A stretch of DNA of 64,000 nucleotides, taken from the NCBI GenBank assembly GCA_009792885.1, contig WMCF01000056.1, positions 2,382,085 to 2,446,084 on the forward strand, in the 5' to 3' direction. This document shows, piece after piece, positions 12,115-23,910 of the stretch. This DNA is from Eremophila alpestris peregrina (lineage: Eukaryota > Chordata > Aves > Passeriformes > Alaudidae). How positions within the stretch are numbered: the first letter of the stretch is position 1; each line of letters opens with the position of its first letter. The position numbers and the translations under genes are program-made. Under the pieces are notes generated by a model. That model was not told the DNA's origin. It did not search any database and saw only the letters and a list, made by a program, of their open reading frames with translations.

Positions 12115-13149
12115 TATTTTTGCACATAAATCCTTAGTTTTGATAGTGCAGTGCTGTTGTTCTCTCCTGGGAGAGGGCACTGTCCTGGCAGCCAGTCCAA
12201 CCAAGGATTTTATTCCCCAGATGAAATGAAGCAAGGTACAGCCCTTCAATCAATACATCAATATCTACACTGGTATCTTAGAATCAGTCCTTAATTACAA
12301 ATATTTGATTCAAGTTAGCAGATCTTTTGTCTTTGGAGGTTTGTAGACCATTTATATATTACATCTGTTTTCATTGAAATGTGATTTTTTACTCACCCAC
12401 CCCCTCTTTGACTGAGCAAATGCTTCTGTTAGATGAAAGATGACATTAAAAGGATTTTTAAATAAGTATTGATTATTCTAATTTATTGCATTTCTTTTCC
12501 AGAGTAATTATAAGCATGTAATTAGGTATAATCTGGATTTTGTGCCTGTTACATAAATGATGCAAAAAGCAAAAGAATTAACAAGTAACCTCAAAAAAGC
12601 ATCCTGTACTTTTCATCAGGATGAGGTATGAGGGAAATTGAATGAGTGAAAAGACAATGTCAAACAAAATTTATTCCTTTATTAATGAATGTTGAATTTA
12701 AAAATTAGCATTCAGATCATGTCATAGGTAACAGTAAATACAGAGAAAAATGGACACAGTCTGTCAGCAAGATTGAATTTAAGAACCATCAAAACTAGAC
12801 AGATCTTGCTGAGCAGCTTCTGATTTAATAATTAAACAAGGTAGAGTTCAAGGCAGGGCTTAAGATGAAAGACTAGACTGTCACTGGAAATTAGTTTTCT
12901 TTTTTTCTCTCTCCTTTCTCTCTCCTGATTTTTTAAGTTATTTTTTCTGTTGGTATTTCAGAGTTTGCTTGTTCAGAGTTTCATGTTGTCAGGAATGCCA
13001 GTGCTGTTAGCAAGTGGAACTGGCTGAACTATTTCACCAGTGCCAGAGAGCTGATAAGGAGTGGTTTGTGCCCTGAACAAGGATGAACTTCCTTGAGGGG
13101 CCAGCCAGGAGTTATATTCAGTGACATGTTCAAAATTACTCTTTTAAAA

Positions 13150-13250
13150 TTATTTTAAAAACCAACCAAACCCCACAAAAACATAAAACAAAGCAAAGCC
13201 CCAAGCCCCACAAAGCAAAACAACCCTCTGCCCCCAGCAAACCAAACCCA
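13150..13250. repeat. A/C-rich low-complexity stretch
   Basis: Many CAAA, CCAA and CCCCA words occur with very few T, for example ACCAACCAAACCCCAC. This is simple-sequence-like DNA with no regular unit and no sign of coding. Confidence 0.6.
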
Positions 13251-14076
13251 TACTCAGCAGCTTGGCACTGATGGAGAATTTTGCTGTGCTGTGGCTGTGA
13301 AATCTCTGCAACCAGAGCTCAGGTGACCATCCAGGTGATCCTCTGTCTGTGTGAGGTTCTGGCTCAGCTTCATGTCACCTCCAGTGACAGGGCAGTGGCT
13401 GTATGGGGCAGAGATTTGGGGTTTTTTTTTACTTTAAGAGTGGGTGAAATTTCTGTTCCACTTCCCTCATCTTCAGGCCTTTATTAATGCAGAAATAACT
13501 CTGATGTGCACTCTGGGTCTGATTTTCTGAGCCCAGCCTCCTGAGGAGTTCTTCCCTCATTTCCCTGCCTATTCCTATAAATTTAGGGAAGAATGGGAAG
13601 TCCTAGAGTACCTGCCTGTCCTTACTCTGCTCATTTTTAAATTTGTTTATGTTGCAAGATGGAGTTCCAGGAAAAAGATACAACTTTTGAGAGATGCTTG
13701 TAATTTACTGAGAGTTACTGCAGTGAGATTAATGGAAAGTCTAAAAATGCTTTATGTATATTATCATCCACTGCAGTTTCATTGAAATATTGTCTTCTCT
13801 CCCATTTTAAAGGATTTGTAGTTTAGAGATCAGTTGCATTTGCTATTTTGCATAAGAAAGATGTCACATTGAGGGGGAATAAACACCCATATTTTGAAGA
13901 TTTATTTATTTTATATACAATACAGAATTTACTGTCATGACTGATGACAGCTTTGCCATTGTAACTCTTGTGTCTCTGCATCACCAGAGAACCTCCTTGC
14001 TCAAGGCTACTGAATAACAACTGGGGTATTCCCTCATTTATTCTGGGCTTTTCTCAAGGATTCTCTGTTCTTTTAG

Positions 14077-14231
14077 AATGAGACAGTCCAAAAGCTGGGG
14101 GCCCGTGTGCAGCAGTTGACTGTTGAGGCTGAGAACAGTAATTCCCTACGTCAGAAATTATCCAAGGAGAAGGCTGAGGTGGAGCAGCGTTACCAGGAGG
14201 TCTGCTCCCAACTCCAGGACCTGAAAGTAAG
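14077..14231 (+). CDS. CEP112: CEP112 exon 5 of window (51 codons plus 2 bases)
   Basis: The exon encodes NETVQKLGARVQQLTVEAEN and ends EVCSQLQDLKV. The segment ARVQQLT-EAENSN matches human CEP112 as remembered. Acceptor is CTTTTAG and donor is AAGTAAG|GTAATT. It leaves in phase 2, and the trailing AG joins a G from exon 6 to make Arg. Residues 151-201 plus part of 202. Coiled coil throughout, with one cysteine. Confidence 0.95.
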
Positions 14232-14558
14232 GTAATTCTATAACAATTGCTGCTTTAACTTTCAAGAATATAGAATATCCAGAAGCAAACATTATTAATT
14301 TCTTTCCAGGAACACGCTGAATGGCATTTGACATTAGAAAACTCTCATGAAAATGTATTAATTGGTGTCAAACTCATTCAGAGTGACCCCAAAGGACCAC
14401 CTTGAGGAGTGCTTTTTTACCTTCCCATTGTTCATGAGCAGCTCATTGTGTGACAGGAGCACGTGGCAGACGTGCAGACTCCGTGGAACTGATACTCAGC
14501 AGGTAAAATGCCAAAATATGAAAGCAATTTCCATATTCTGTTTGCTTGCTCCTTGTAG
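14232..14558 (+). other. Intron between exons 5 and 6
   Basis: This is the shortest intron in the window (327 bases). I see nothing in it beyond the splice signals. Confidence 0.8.
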
Positions 14559-14676
14559 GTACAACTTACTTCAGAAAGACAAGGACCAGATTATGCAGGA
14601 GTACAAGGAGAACCTTCAGCAGCTACAAAGTAAATTTGATGTTGATAGAGATTTTCTGAAGCAGGAACAAGCTCAG
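14559..14676 (+). CDS. CEP112: CEP112 exon 6 of window (40 codons with split first codon)
   Basis: With the AG from exon 5 it encodes RYNLLQKDKDQIMQEYKENL and ends DFLKQEQAQ. Acceptor is CTCCTTGTAG and donor is CAG|GTATGC. It enters in phase 2 and leaves in phase 0, so exons 5 and 6 form a frame-linked pair. Human CEP112 has a related LKQEHAL end (from memory). Residues 202-241. Confidence 0.94.
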
Positions 14677-15624
14677 GTATGCTGTACAGGCAGGGAAATG
14701 GGGTTTATTTCCTAAGTGCTCTCCTCACTATCAATATGATGCTTATGAATAAATCCAGGGAATTGCTCAGTTCCCCAAGTTAGTAATGAGTGTAAGTTCA
14801 AATAAAATTGGGATTTAATTTTTCATTCCCAAATTTTGACTGAAAAAATCATCTGAAGTTGGTTGGTCATTCTGGTGTGTGTGTATTTCTACAGCTGATT
14901 CAGATAAGGTACAATTAACATCCTGATTTTGTTTGTGCTCCTGTAAAAATTCTGGCTACACCCTTAAAGACTGAATGTTTTCATAAAGCCTCTTCCATGA
15001 CAGAAAATATTTTTTCCAGAAAAAAATAATCCTGCAGGCCTCATAGTATTGAATATGATATTAAATATTTATGTGTTTAAGGAAATATTTTTAAATTTTT
15101 TAAGTGTAAGTTTCACCCAGAATGTACTAACTCTGGTTTGTTTCTGGAAAAGCATCTGTCAGGTTGATATCTACCAATATGCATAGGTACAGAGGTGATA
15201 CAGATTTAAAGTGATTTTGAAGTTAAATAATTATAGAAAAAACTCAAATTTTAAGTACCATTTATTAACCCACAGAGCCATGGAACAAGTGGGGTGTTTG
15301 GTGTTTATTTGCTGAAATTCTCTAAGCTTTGATGATACTTTACTCCAACTCATTTAGAAGATATTTTTCTTTCTACCAATTTTTAGTAGATTTTAGCAGG
15401 GATTTTTTGTTATTAGGGGTGTTTTTTGTGCTTTTATTTCCATTTCTAAGCTCACCAGAGGGCCCAGACTGACGTGTCCAGAGCCATAAACACATACAGG
15501 CTTTTTCTCCTGATTGAGTTGATAATTTTTCCAATTTCTGGGAACCTTAGAGAAATAAATTCAAAAATGCCAAAGAGCTAATGAGGAGTGCAAGACAAAA
15601 ATTGCTTTTTGTGTTAAATCCCAG
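14677..15624 (+). other. Intron between exons 6 and 7
   Basis: The intron is 948 bases long and AT-rich, with no gene or repeat recognised. It ends in CCCAGCAG, which offers two acceptors three bases apart. Confidence 0.7.
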
Positions 15625-15717
15625 CAGACATGTGATGTGATTGCAGAATTACGCCGTGAAATGGCTCTGTTGAAACAACAATTGCAAGACTCTGAACTTC
15701 AAAGGCAACAGCTGAGG
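15625..15717 (+). CDS. CEP112: CEP112 exon 7 of window (31 or 30 codons)
   Basis: The exon encodes QTCDVIAELRREMALLKQQ and ends DSELQRQQLR. LKQQLQ-SELQR matches human CEP112 from memory. The start is ambiguous because the acceptor is a NAGNAG pair: exon start at 15625 includes an extra Gln, start at 15628 omits it. Donor is AGG|GTGAGC. Phase is 0 at both ends. Even the longer version appears about three residues shorter than the remembered human segment between LKQE and EEL. Residues 242-272. Confidence 0.88.
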
Positions 15718-16502
15718 GTGAGCCCTGACTTTCTTTCTCAGAAATGACCAACTCCTTTTACTTTATTTGATGATTTAAATGTTTAGATAGCCATCCTTAA
15801 ATGTACTTCTATATACCATGCTTGCTTCTTTCTGTTTTATTAGTGGAAATAAATGAAATGCCACATGTGGTTAAAGGTTGATTTAAAAAGTGTGGCTAAA
15901 AAAGAGATAAGAGCAGAATTTTCACAAATGATTTCTGACTGTTCACATGTTAAATTAAAGAGTTTAAATCTGTATTGGTGGATTACAAAGAAGCCTGTCA
16001 AAGAATGATGAATATATTTCTTTTTTCTCGTAAACTGTAAACATTTTCAAAGTTTCAAAATTGTTTTTAATTTGCATTGTTTAATAGTTCAGTTCAATAG
16101 TCTGTCTTCCTGTAGGCATTTAAATTAATCCTTCTATCTCAGGGTAATGAGTTCCACATCTGTATCATGTATCAGTCCTGGTTGAGTTTTGGCATCTACT
16201 TTTCTTCCAATGTCTTTCATTTCACAGTTGATATAGTACAGAATGGCATTTTAATAGCTCAGGAGAACAAGTTGCTGTTTCTCTTTAGCAAACATGAATC
16301 ATGACTTTTGAGGTAGTTGTGTTATTTGGTGCTGGTTAAATTTTTTTCTGTGTCAGAGAATTTTTTCATGATGATATAAAGTGGGTTTGTATTTTTTTAT
16401 GGATTGTTCTATGTGATAGCCAATGTCTGTGTTTGATGAATGCTCTGAAATGGAAGAAAAATGGGATTTATTTATTTAAAATACACATCTTTTCCTCTGC
16501 AG
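15718..16502 (+). other. Intron between exons 7 and 8
   Basis: The intron is 785 bases of AT-rich sequence with no recognisable element. The acceptor is TTCCTCTGCAG. Confidence 0.75.
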
Positions 16503-16562
16503 GATCAAGAGATCAAGGTTCAGCAGGACAAGGTTCGCATGCAGCGTTCCTATGAGAAACAG
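16503..16562 (+). CDS. CEP112: CEP112 exon 8 of window (20 codons)
   Basis: This small exon encodes DQEIKVQQDKVRMQRSYEKQ. The human counterpart starts DQENKFQ and ends YEKK (from memory). Acceptor is CTCTGCAG and donor is CAG|GTATTA. Sixty bases with phase 0 at both ends, so skipping would delete 20 residues of coiled coil without a frameshift. Residues 273-292. Confidence 0.92.
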
Positions 16563-19024
16563 GTATTAATAATTCCAGGAAAACTTCCCATCTTCTGCAC
16601 ACCTCCAGTTTTGTTCTGTACAGCACTTAAAGGTTTCAGTTTTGAAACCCCCAAATAGTACATTTGGGAGCCGAAGCAGTTCACAAGGTTTGGATAAATA
16701 ATTGGACAAAATCTTGGAAGATTTTAAGCACAGCTGTTTAAGGACAGGGATATCACCTCTGATTTTAGGAAGCTGTTGCCAGGGGATGGAGGCTGGGATG
16801 GCATTCCCAAAAAGTGCCCTGGAAGTCTCTCCTCTGTGTGTACACTGCTCATGGTGGCAGCTGCTGTTACTGAAAGGATAATGAGCTGAATGAAACCTGG
16901 CCTGACCTCTGCCAGTGCTCATGTGCTCTCCCATACTCCTTTTCCCCCAGAATATCTCTATTCCATCCTTCTCCATGTGTTCTCTAGATATTGTCAACAG
17001 GCATTGTTTTTACATCAGAAACTTAAAGTAAAAAATGTAATTTTCATCAGAAACACTTCATCTTAAAGCACTTTGCAAATCCTGCCTGCTCCTTTAGACT
17101 CAGAACATCAATAGGCTTCAAATTAAACTTCAATTTTAGTGACATTATATGTGCAACTCATGTGCAGCCAGAGGTTGCCTTAGATGCCTGTTTAATTGAA
17201 AGGATGTGTTACTCAAACATGTCATTGCCAAATGTGGCAAATTTATAACATAAAATAATGGATTGTGATCCCAGCTACTTGTCACTTGGTAATAGCACTT
17301 GTGACATGAATTGTAGAGAGGTTTTGGTTTGAGTTAGTTCCTTCTGCTGGCTTGAAATCAAAACATTCTTTGTTCCAGGATCTGCCTTGGTTTAAACCTA
17401 GCCTACATTTGTCTTTTTACTCAAGTCATGGGTTTTATAAATGTTGATCTCAAGAAAAATCCAGGATTGGAGTGATTTGCAGGCCAAAATAAAAAATACA
17501 CTGGCACAATTTGACTGAGGTTTGAGGATCTTTTGGGAGAAGGGTCCTGAGCATGGGCTGAGAGTGTCAGCAGTGCCTCCAACCAGTGAGCCCAGGGAGG
17601 GAAGTTGGAATTCTGCTTCAGTAAACAAGGGAGCAGAGCTTTCTTTTTATAGCTAACCTGACAGCAGTTTGTTCATAAATTCTGGTGTAACTGTTTTCAA
17701 ACTCAAATCTTTGAGAAAGGACGAGAAGGAAAATACCTGTGAATGATCTATGGATATAAATCCATAAACCAGGATGGATTGGCTCATAAAATACTAAAAC
17801 AACTAAAGGAATTATGAAGTCCCTGCTGCAATCTGTTCACTTAAAAACCTACCCATTATCTAATAATCTTTATGAGTCTGCAGTGGCTGTTGCCTCTGAG
17901 GATACTTAAACATCAAACAAATCATAGGTAGGAACCTTAAATGTCACTGTTTGATTAAATGTGCTTATCTGCTGGATCAGGAACCAGTTAGGCTAAATGG
18001 TTTTACAAGCCAAGGAAACACCTGCTTTTTATAAATAATCTACTGCTTGTTTTCCAAACATTCAGCTCAGCATCAGAAGAGTGACAGATTATTCCTGATA
18101 GCCATTCCCAAGGCACCTGTTGAATATATAGGATTTTACCAGGTTTGGCAGTAGCTTCTTCATTCCCTAACAGACAGCTCATGGATTTGGAAACCAACTG
18201 AGTGTTCCTGGAGTGAACACCTCCATGGAGCTGCTCCCAGCAGAGAATCTCTGAATTTGTTCATTTTTCTTTTCTGTAGTGTCTTAACAGCCTGGAACCT
18301 TACAAATGACTGTAGGTGGATTAAGGAGTTCCTGTATGTCCCATCCCCATGTTGTTCCTTGAGCAATTCTAAAGCATTACAACTCTTGGATTATGTACAA
18401 ACTCTTGGACTTAACCTGCCCTTCGCAAAAAAATTTCCAAAAACTCATGGTTTGGACCACACCTTAGAAGTTGCCAAATTCAGAGGTTTTTTTGCAACTA
18501 TTTTTAGGGTTATTATTGCTAATTATTCTATGATTATTATTCTTTAGGATGTTTATGTTAGGTATTTATGTTTGATATTTTTTATTGTAAGAATTGATCA
18601 GAAATGATTGACTTTGGGTGCTCACAAATTGGTGAGTAGGAGCTCTGCACCCTAGAGAATACAGGCCACTGTTTTAGGCAGATTCCTGTCTGCTTTTCTG
18701 TACTTACCTAAAGAAAATCTAATTCCTTTTTATGCAATTACTGATACTTCTTCATTCTAGACAGTCATATTCACATTGAGAAGCAAAGTGGCTCATTGGC
18801 TCCATTCTCACACTTCATCTCTCTGTTCATCTCTGCTTCTGCATTTCACACAATTTTAGAAATCCACATTTCATCCATCCATCAATCCATCCCCTGATGG
18901 TCTGCATCCGTGGAAAAGGAATATGCAAAGAAATAATGTTTAGAATTTAAAAGAATACTGATTTACTTTAACTCAGACACTGTTTTGGCTAAAGGCTGTG
19001 GTGGGTTTTGTCCTTCAATGGCAG
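16563..19024 (+). other. Intron between exons 8 and 9
   Basis: The intron is 2462 bases long. I find no gene or interspersed repeat that I can name. A short CATCCATCCATCAATCCATCC stretch near 18872-18892 is simple sequence. The open frames on either strand look random. Confidence 0.7.
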
Positions 19025-19104
19025 ATTCACAGCATTCGGAGTGATCTGGAGAAAGAAAAAGGGGATGCTCAAAAGAAAATTCGCCACCTGGAACAGTCTC
19101 TGAA
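19025..19104 (+). CDS. CEP112: CEP112 exon 9 of window (26 codons plus 2 bases)
   Basis: The exon encodes IHSIRSDLEKEKGDAQKK and ends IRHLEQSL. Acceptor is CAATGGCAG. The donor is CTGAA|GTAAGT, a perfect consensus donor, and it leaves AA to be completed by G from exon 10 as Lys. It enters in phase 0 and leaves in phase 2. Its join to EKEEQLRRVTEVQ matches human CEP112 across a 14.4 kb intron, which confirms that no exon was missed between them. Residues 293-318. Confidence 0.93.
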
Positions 19105-21450
19105 GTAAGTGAATAAGGGATAATTGTTGAACCATTTAAATATTTATTTATTAATATTTGTTTATTAAATAAACTGGTGCTTTTCCTCATCTAAGTGCCC
19201 TCTCATAGGTTTTTCCTTTTTTAAAGCTGCACCTTCAGGGTCCTAATCAGCCAGAAAAATGGAAAAACTAAAGTAAGAACCAACTCACCCAAATTTGTTG
19301 ACTTTTAAGTGTTGGGAATAAAATAGAATTAATGATGTCAGCTGGTCTTGCCCTCTCATATAAATGGGGCCAGGTTCAATTCAGAGTGTATTCATAGGAA
19401 GCAAATAATCAAAACTAAAGACTTGTTGCTTTGGGCTCTTCTAGAAAATGGAATAAATTTGAAAGATGTACTTCTTTAAAATATATTTTATTTTAGTAGA
19501 TGATGCCTCTGATTTTTTATTTTATGCTTATTATCCACAAATTACAAGCCTAATGCAGATTTTCCTCTTTGATACAACACTTCTTTGTGGGAGTATTTGT
19601 TCTTCACATGGATCTAAGGCTGGGAGAAGTGCTCTGCAGCAAACAGCTTTCATTAACTAACTTGGAACAGGATTTTTTGCTGACTTTGTCCATGAACAGC
19701 TAATCAGGAGTCACCAGGTTTGATGTTTTCTGAGCAAGGGAGTGGTTTATGTACAGCAGATGCACACAGGACAAGACCAGCTCTTGCTGTGCTCCCTCCA
19801 TTTTTGATTATGTATTCTTTCCATGTGTTAATCCAGTTTAAAGTCAAAGCTGTGGAAGTAGTTTCTAGGGGAAGCAGATTATTCTGAAACAAACCAGAAG
19901 TTATTTGCTGAAAGTGTTCAGTTTAATATCACAATGTACCTTATCTAGGCTGGGAGAGGCAAGGAAAGATACTTTTATTCCATAAAAGTGACAGGGCTGA
20001 AGTCTGTATTTCTTTATTTCTATAATCTCTGAGGTATTTGGCATAAATAGAGACTATCTTAAATCACTGCAGACATTAATAAAAACTCCAGCTTTTAATC
20101 TTTAAATTCTTTACCCTATTATTTATAATTTTGGGGCAGTTGAATTGTTATCAAGTGCACTTAATCTTTTAGTATTTTACCATCTGATTTGTTGATAATG
20201 AAGTTGCATTCATTTTCTTCCACATCTTTGAAATGATGTGTCAGTTTGCACTTCCTTATGTTAATAAAAGCAGTCTGGCTTTGCAGGGCGGCTCAGGGTT
20301 TGTCCCCACGTGGGTGCAGAGGAAACTCTCTCCAGGCAGGATCTGTGAGGTGCTGGGGATCTGGAACCTGAGGAGTTCTTGAGGATGTCCTCAGATATTT
20401 CAGATATTCCTTGGCTGTATTTAAGCTTAGGTGTAGCTTGGAGTTGGAGTAAGGATTTGAAAGACTCAAGTTTTAAGAGCCCAAAGTGCTGGTGATGCTC
20501 CAAAGGCCATGAATTAAAACAATGTTGGCAGAGCTCAGCCTTGTACTTGCTGTGGGTGAATCCTTTGGCCAGAACTGGGCATGGGTCAGCTCCTGGCATT
20601 GAAGAGCTAAAAAGGCTAAAAATCATCTGCTGGTTCCCCCACAGCAAGTGATTAATACCTATTCCTATATGGTTTTCCAAGTTGTCCTAGTGCAAAGTGC
20701 TTCTTCTCCTGTGGATCCCCTCTAAATGAGAATATTTTTTGATATTGTAGAGTATTTTTCCTATGGCACTTTGTTTCTCTTAGGCTTTTTCTTCTCATTT
20801 AATTCTTTGGATTCAGGGTGTTGAAAATCATGTAGAGATTTCTAATATTAAATCATATATACCTGTCCCAAATGAAATGGGAAATGTTTTATTGTGGAGC
20901 TAGTTTAATAAAACTCTATACTGCTGCTCTCTTTCTTGTTCTATAGCAGGGGTTTGAGGTTAATTTTAAGATTAATAATGGAATTAGTAATGCAAATAAG
21001 TAATTGAATAGAAATAAAAATTAACTTTCAAGTGTGGTTTTGTCTGGCTGGAGACAGAAGTTGGCAGATCCATGAGGATGGATTTAGGATCCTATAAAGA
21101 TGATATTTGCAGGATTGCAGTGCCCCAGTCCAGCCCAGCTGGATTTCAGCTCTGGGTGTGAGCTCTGCATTTCTGCCCAGGGGTGGAACAGACTCACATG
21201 CCCAGGACAGAGGAGCTGCCAGTCCTGCAGGGCTTTCTGCAATTCAGGCCATTCTTATGGCACCAGAGTGTCTTGAGAATATTAAGATTTGTTCATATGT
21301 GTGCTTTTATATGATATACAAATAGATAATAGATAAGGAGCACTGATATTTATTGTGACAGAAATGGATGCCTTCTTTATGGCTTTTTTTATTTCCACTG
21401 CTTCAAAAATTATTCCTTTTAGCAATCCCTTCCTATTAATATGAAGCCAT

Positions 21451-21492
21451 AAGACCAAATATCTTATGTAAAAGACCAAATATCTTATGTAA
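21451..21492. repeat. Perfect tandem duplication, 21-bp unit
   Basis: The unit AAGACCAAATATCTTATGTA plus one further A occurs twice head to tail (21451-21471 and 21472-21492). No mismatch is visible, so the duplication is probably young. Confidence 0.9.
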
Positions 21493-22780
21493 AAATGCTT
21501 AATTTTGCTGAATTCCTTTAACTACCTGCAGAATGAAATTAAGTAACTCCAAGCTAAGGCAGACTCAGTACATCTTCAGAAAACAACCTTGGCTTGCATG
21601 AGGTGGGTGAAAATACAGTTCAGCATCTTCAATGGAAGCAATGCCTTGTGGAATTGCAGCTGAGAACCAGGAGGTGCATCAGTGATTTCACACAAACTAC
21701 TTTGATCTGCATGCACATTGATTCTGAAATGGCCACAGGATTTTATCTTGAGTAGCTGCTGAGCTGCAAGCACATGGAAAGGGAAGAGGCAGGCATTTAA
21801 GGGGATTTTTGTTATTATTATCATTATTTTTCCAGTGCTGTGACAGCAAACTGTGCTGCTGCTGTTTCAAACATATCCACACCATGCAGAATGAAAGTGA
21901 TTTGAGACATTGTTTGGAATAGTAAAATCCACATTTCTGAAAGTAGCTTTCACTTCAAAAATAATAAAAAAATAGTATTGCCACAGTTTCAATACAGAAT
22001 AGGGGTTTATGTAGTTTACAGAAGGTTTTCTTCACAAGTTCATGGTAGAAATATCTGTCAAAAGCAAACCTTTTGCAAAAGAATTGCTCCAACACTCCTG
22101 ACTCGTGGTGGTGACTTGTAGATACAGAATTTATATTTACTTCTGCAGTGCATGTCACAGGCATTGCCTAATAGCAAAAGCCACTCTAAGAAGTGCTGCA
22201 AGGGCTTTTCTAGAATGTCCTTTAAATGGCATTTCTATAAGAACAAAGTTTTCTTGAAAAGCTTCTCTGTAATTACTTGGGGGGAAAGGTTGTTTCTCTA
22301 ATCCCTGTGGGTTGGTTGCAGAAAATGTGTCATGAGAGTGGCTTGCAAATAGGCTGAATCTCTGCTGTTCTTATCTCTCTCAGTGAGGAGTAGGAAATAG
22401 AGGTATATAATTTGTCACAGAACAAACTGAGTAGAATGAAACAGAAAATAAATGAGGAAAAAAAAAATCTGTACCCATTTGCTGCTGAAGAGATTGCATG
22501 GAAGAGAAAGGAAAGGTCTTGCTGGCTTTATACAATATTGTTAAACAGCTCTCAGCATCATTTGCTGTCTTGTTCTGTGCCATTTGGATGTTTATTCATT
22601 CCATATATTTATTTTGCCTCTGCTTATATTTTGGTAGCAGATTGTTCAATACTTTTAGTTTACTGTGAGGAATATATATTTGCTGTAGGGAAATATTCCC
22701 TATTTTACTGAAGATTATAAGCACAAAAGCAGCTCAGTTTTGAGGTGGTTTGGGTTTGACACTTGCATTCTGGAGTGATG

Positions 22781-22935
22781 ACAGAATCCCAGAATGGTTT
22801 GGGAAGGAAGGGACCCTAAAACCCCTCCCATTCCCATGGCAGGGACACCTTCCCCTATGCCAGGGTGCTCCAAGCCCCATCCAACCTGCCCTTGGACACT
22901 TCCAGGGACAGGGACAACACCTCTGTGGCTGCATG
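22781..22935 (-). mobile_element. CR1 LINE 3'-end fragment (minus)
   Basis: The sequence reads ACAGAATCCCAGAATGGTTT, then CCATGGCAGGGACACCTTCC, then GCTCCAAGCCCCATCCAACC. These are hallmarks of the reverse complement of the CR1 3' end. It is strongly 5'-truncated and non-coding. Orientation is opposite to the CR1 at 42676-42987. Confidence 0.92.
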
Positions 22936-23240
22936 GACACATAAAGCTGGTCAGTCTTGAGACTGAGAGATTTTGGACTAAATTACAAACATCCTGAATA
23001 GTTTGAGGCTGTGATCATCTGTCACCCTCATGGCAAGTGCAGACCACGTTGATTCCTTCAGGATAAAGATTGTGAAAATTCTCATGTACTGGAGATAATG
23101 ATGGGATCTGATTTAATGCTTTTTGCTTTGCCTCATACACAGATAACATTTTCATATGCTCCTGAATACAGCTTTGCTCTGTTCTTGTTCTTCAGTTCTT
23201 TAGTGTGTGAAGGAAACAAATTTTTAGAAGTCACATTAGG

Positions 23241-23295
23241 AGAAATGAGATGAAATGAGATGAAATGAAATGAAATTAAATTAAATTAAATTAAA
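23241..23295. repeat. Graded pentanucleotide microsatellite
   Basis: Successive five-base units change along the array, from GAGAT/GAAAT alternation through pure GAAAT to pure TAAAT. This gives a repeat with three consecutive variants. It lies in the intron, away from splice sites. Confidence 0.85.
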
Positions 23296-23873
23296 GTCCC
23301 CCTGTACAGATGCAGGTGCTGCAGTTAAACACTGCAGCATCAAGGAATGCCTGCACATCTCCACTCCAGTGCTCCACAACCTTCTCCCTCTCACTCTTTG
23401 CCTTTTTTTTCCCCAAGTCTCTCTGTAGAGCCAAATCTCAGCACTTTGCAAGTGGGGATGATACAGAGCAAATGCTGAGCAGCTGCTTCATTCCAACTCA
23501 CTTAATAAAATTATTTGTTTACATAAGGAACTACCAACACCTCTTTTTTTTCCGTGGCTTCTCTACCCCTTGTCTGAACTTGTTTAAAATTCTGGGTAAG
23601 AAAGAGGGGCTAAACTTTCTAGAAACCAGTAAAGCTACTTCTGTCTATTAGCAGATTTCCCCAATAGTTTTCCCAGTAGTTTTCAAAGCACACACACACA
23701 ATTCTCACAGTATTTTGGGGTTTGGTTTAGGTGGCAGACCAAATCTTTCCAATCATGGTGTGGTGTGAAGGTGGTGCCTGCAGGTGTTCAGTAAAATGCA
23801 GAAATGAAAACAATTTGCCTTTCTTTTCTCATATATTCTTGTGTACCTGCACATGGTTTCTGACATGGGAGTA

Positions 23874-23910
23874 AAGGTGAAAAAGTTGATTTCAAGGTGA
23901 AAAAGTTGAT
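23874..23910. repeat. Short direct duplication, 17-bp match at 20-bp spacing
   Basis: AAGGTGAAAAAGTTGAT occurs at 23874-23890 and again at 23894-23910. It is probably a replication-slippage or repair duplication. Confidence 0.85.

Larger units (their letters stand above)
11899..14076 (+). other. Intron between exons 4 and 5
   Basis: The intron is 2178 bases long. It begins with the plus-oriented CR1 fragment (11976-12114). The rest is AT-rich, with an A/C-rich low-complexity stretch at about 13150-13250. No gene was recognised. Confidence 0.75.

Noticed and set aside
16566..16997. 143-codon minus-strand frame next to exon 8
   Set aside because: No homology recognised. It lies in the intron antisense to CEP112 with no supporting signals.
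18480..18545. AT-rich stretch with TTATTCTATGATTATTATTC as a CR1 3' terminus
   Set aside because: The resemblance to the ATTCTATGA terminal repeat is limited to a few bases, and no CR1 body lies upstream of it.
20261..20680. 139-codon minus-strand frame
   Set aside because: No recognisable motif or domain, intronic setting, composition typical of chance translation.
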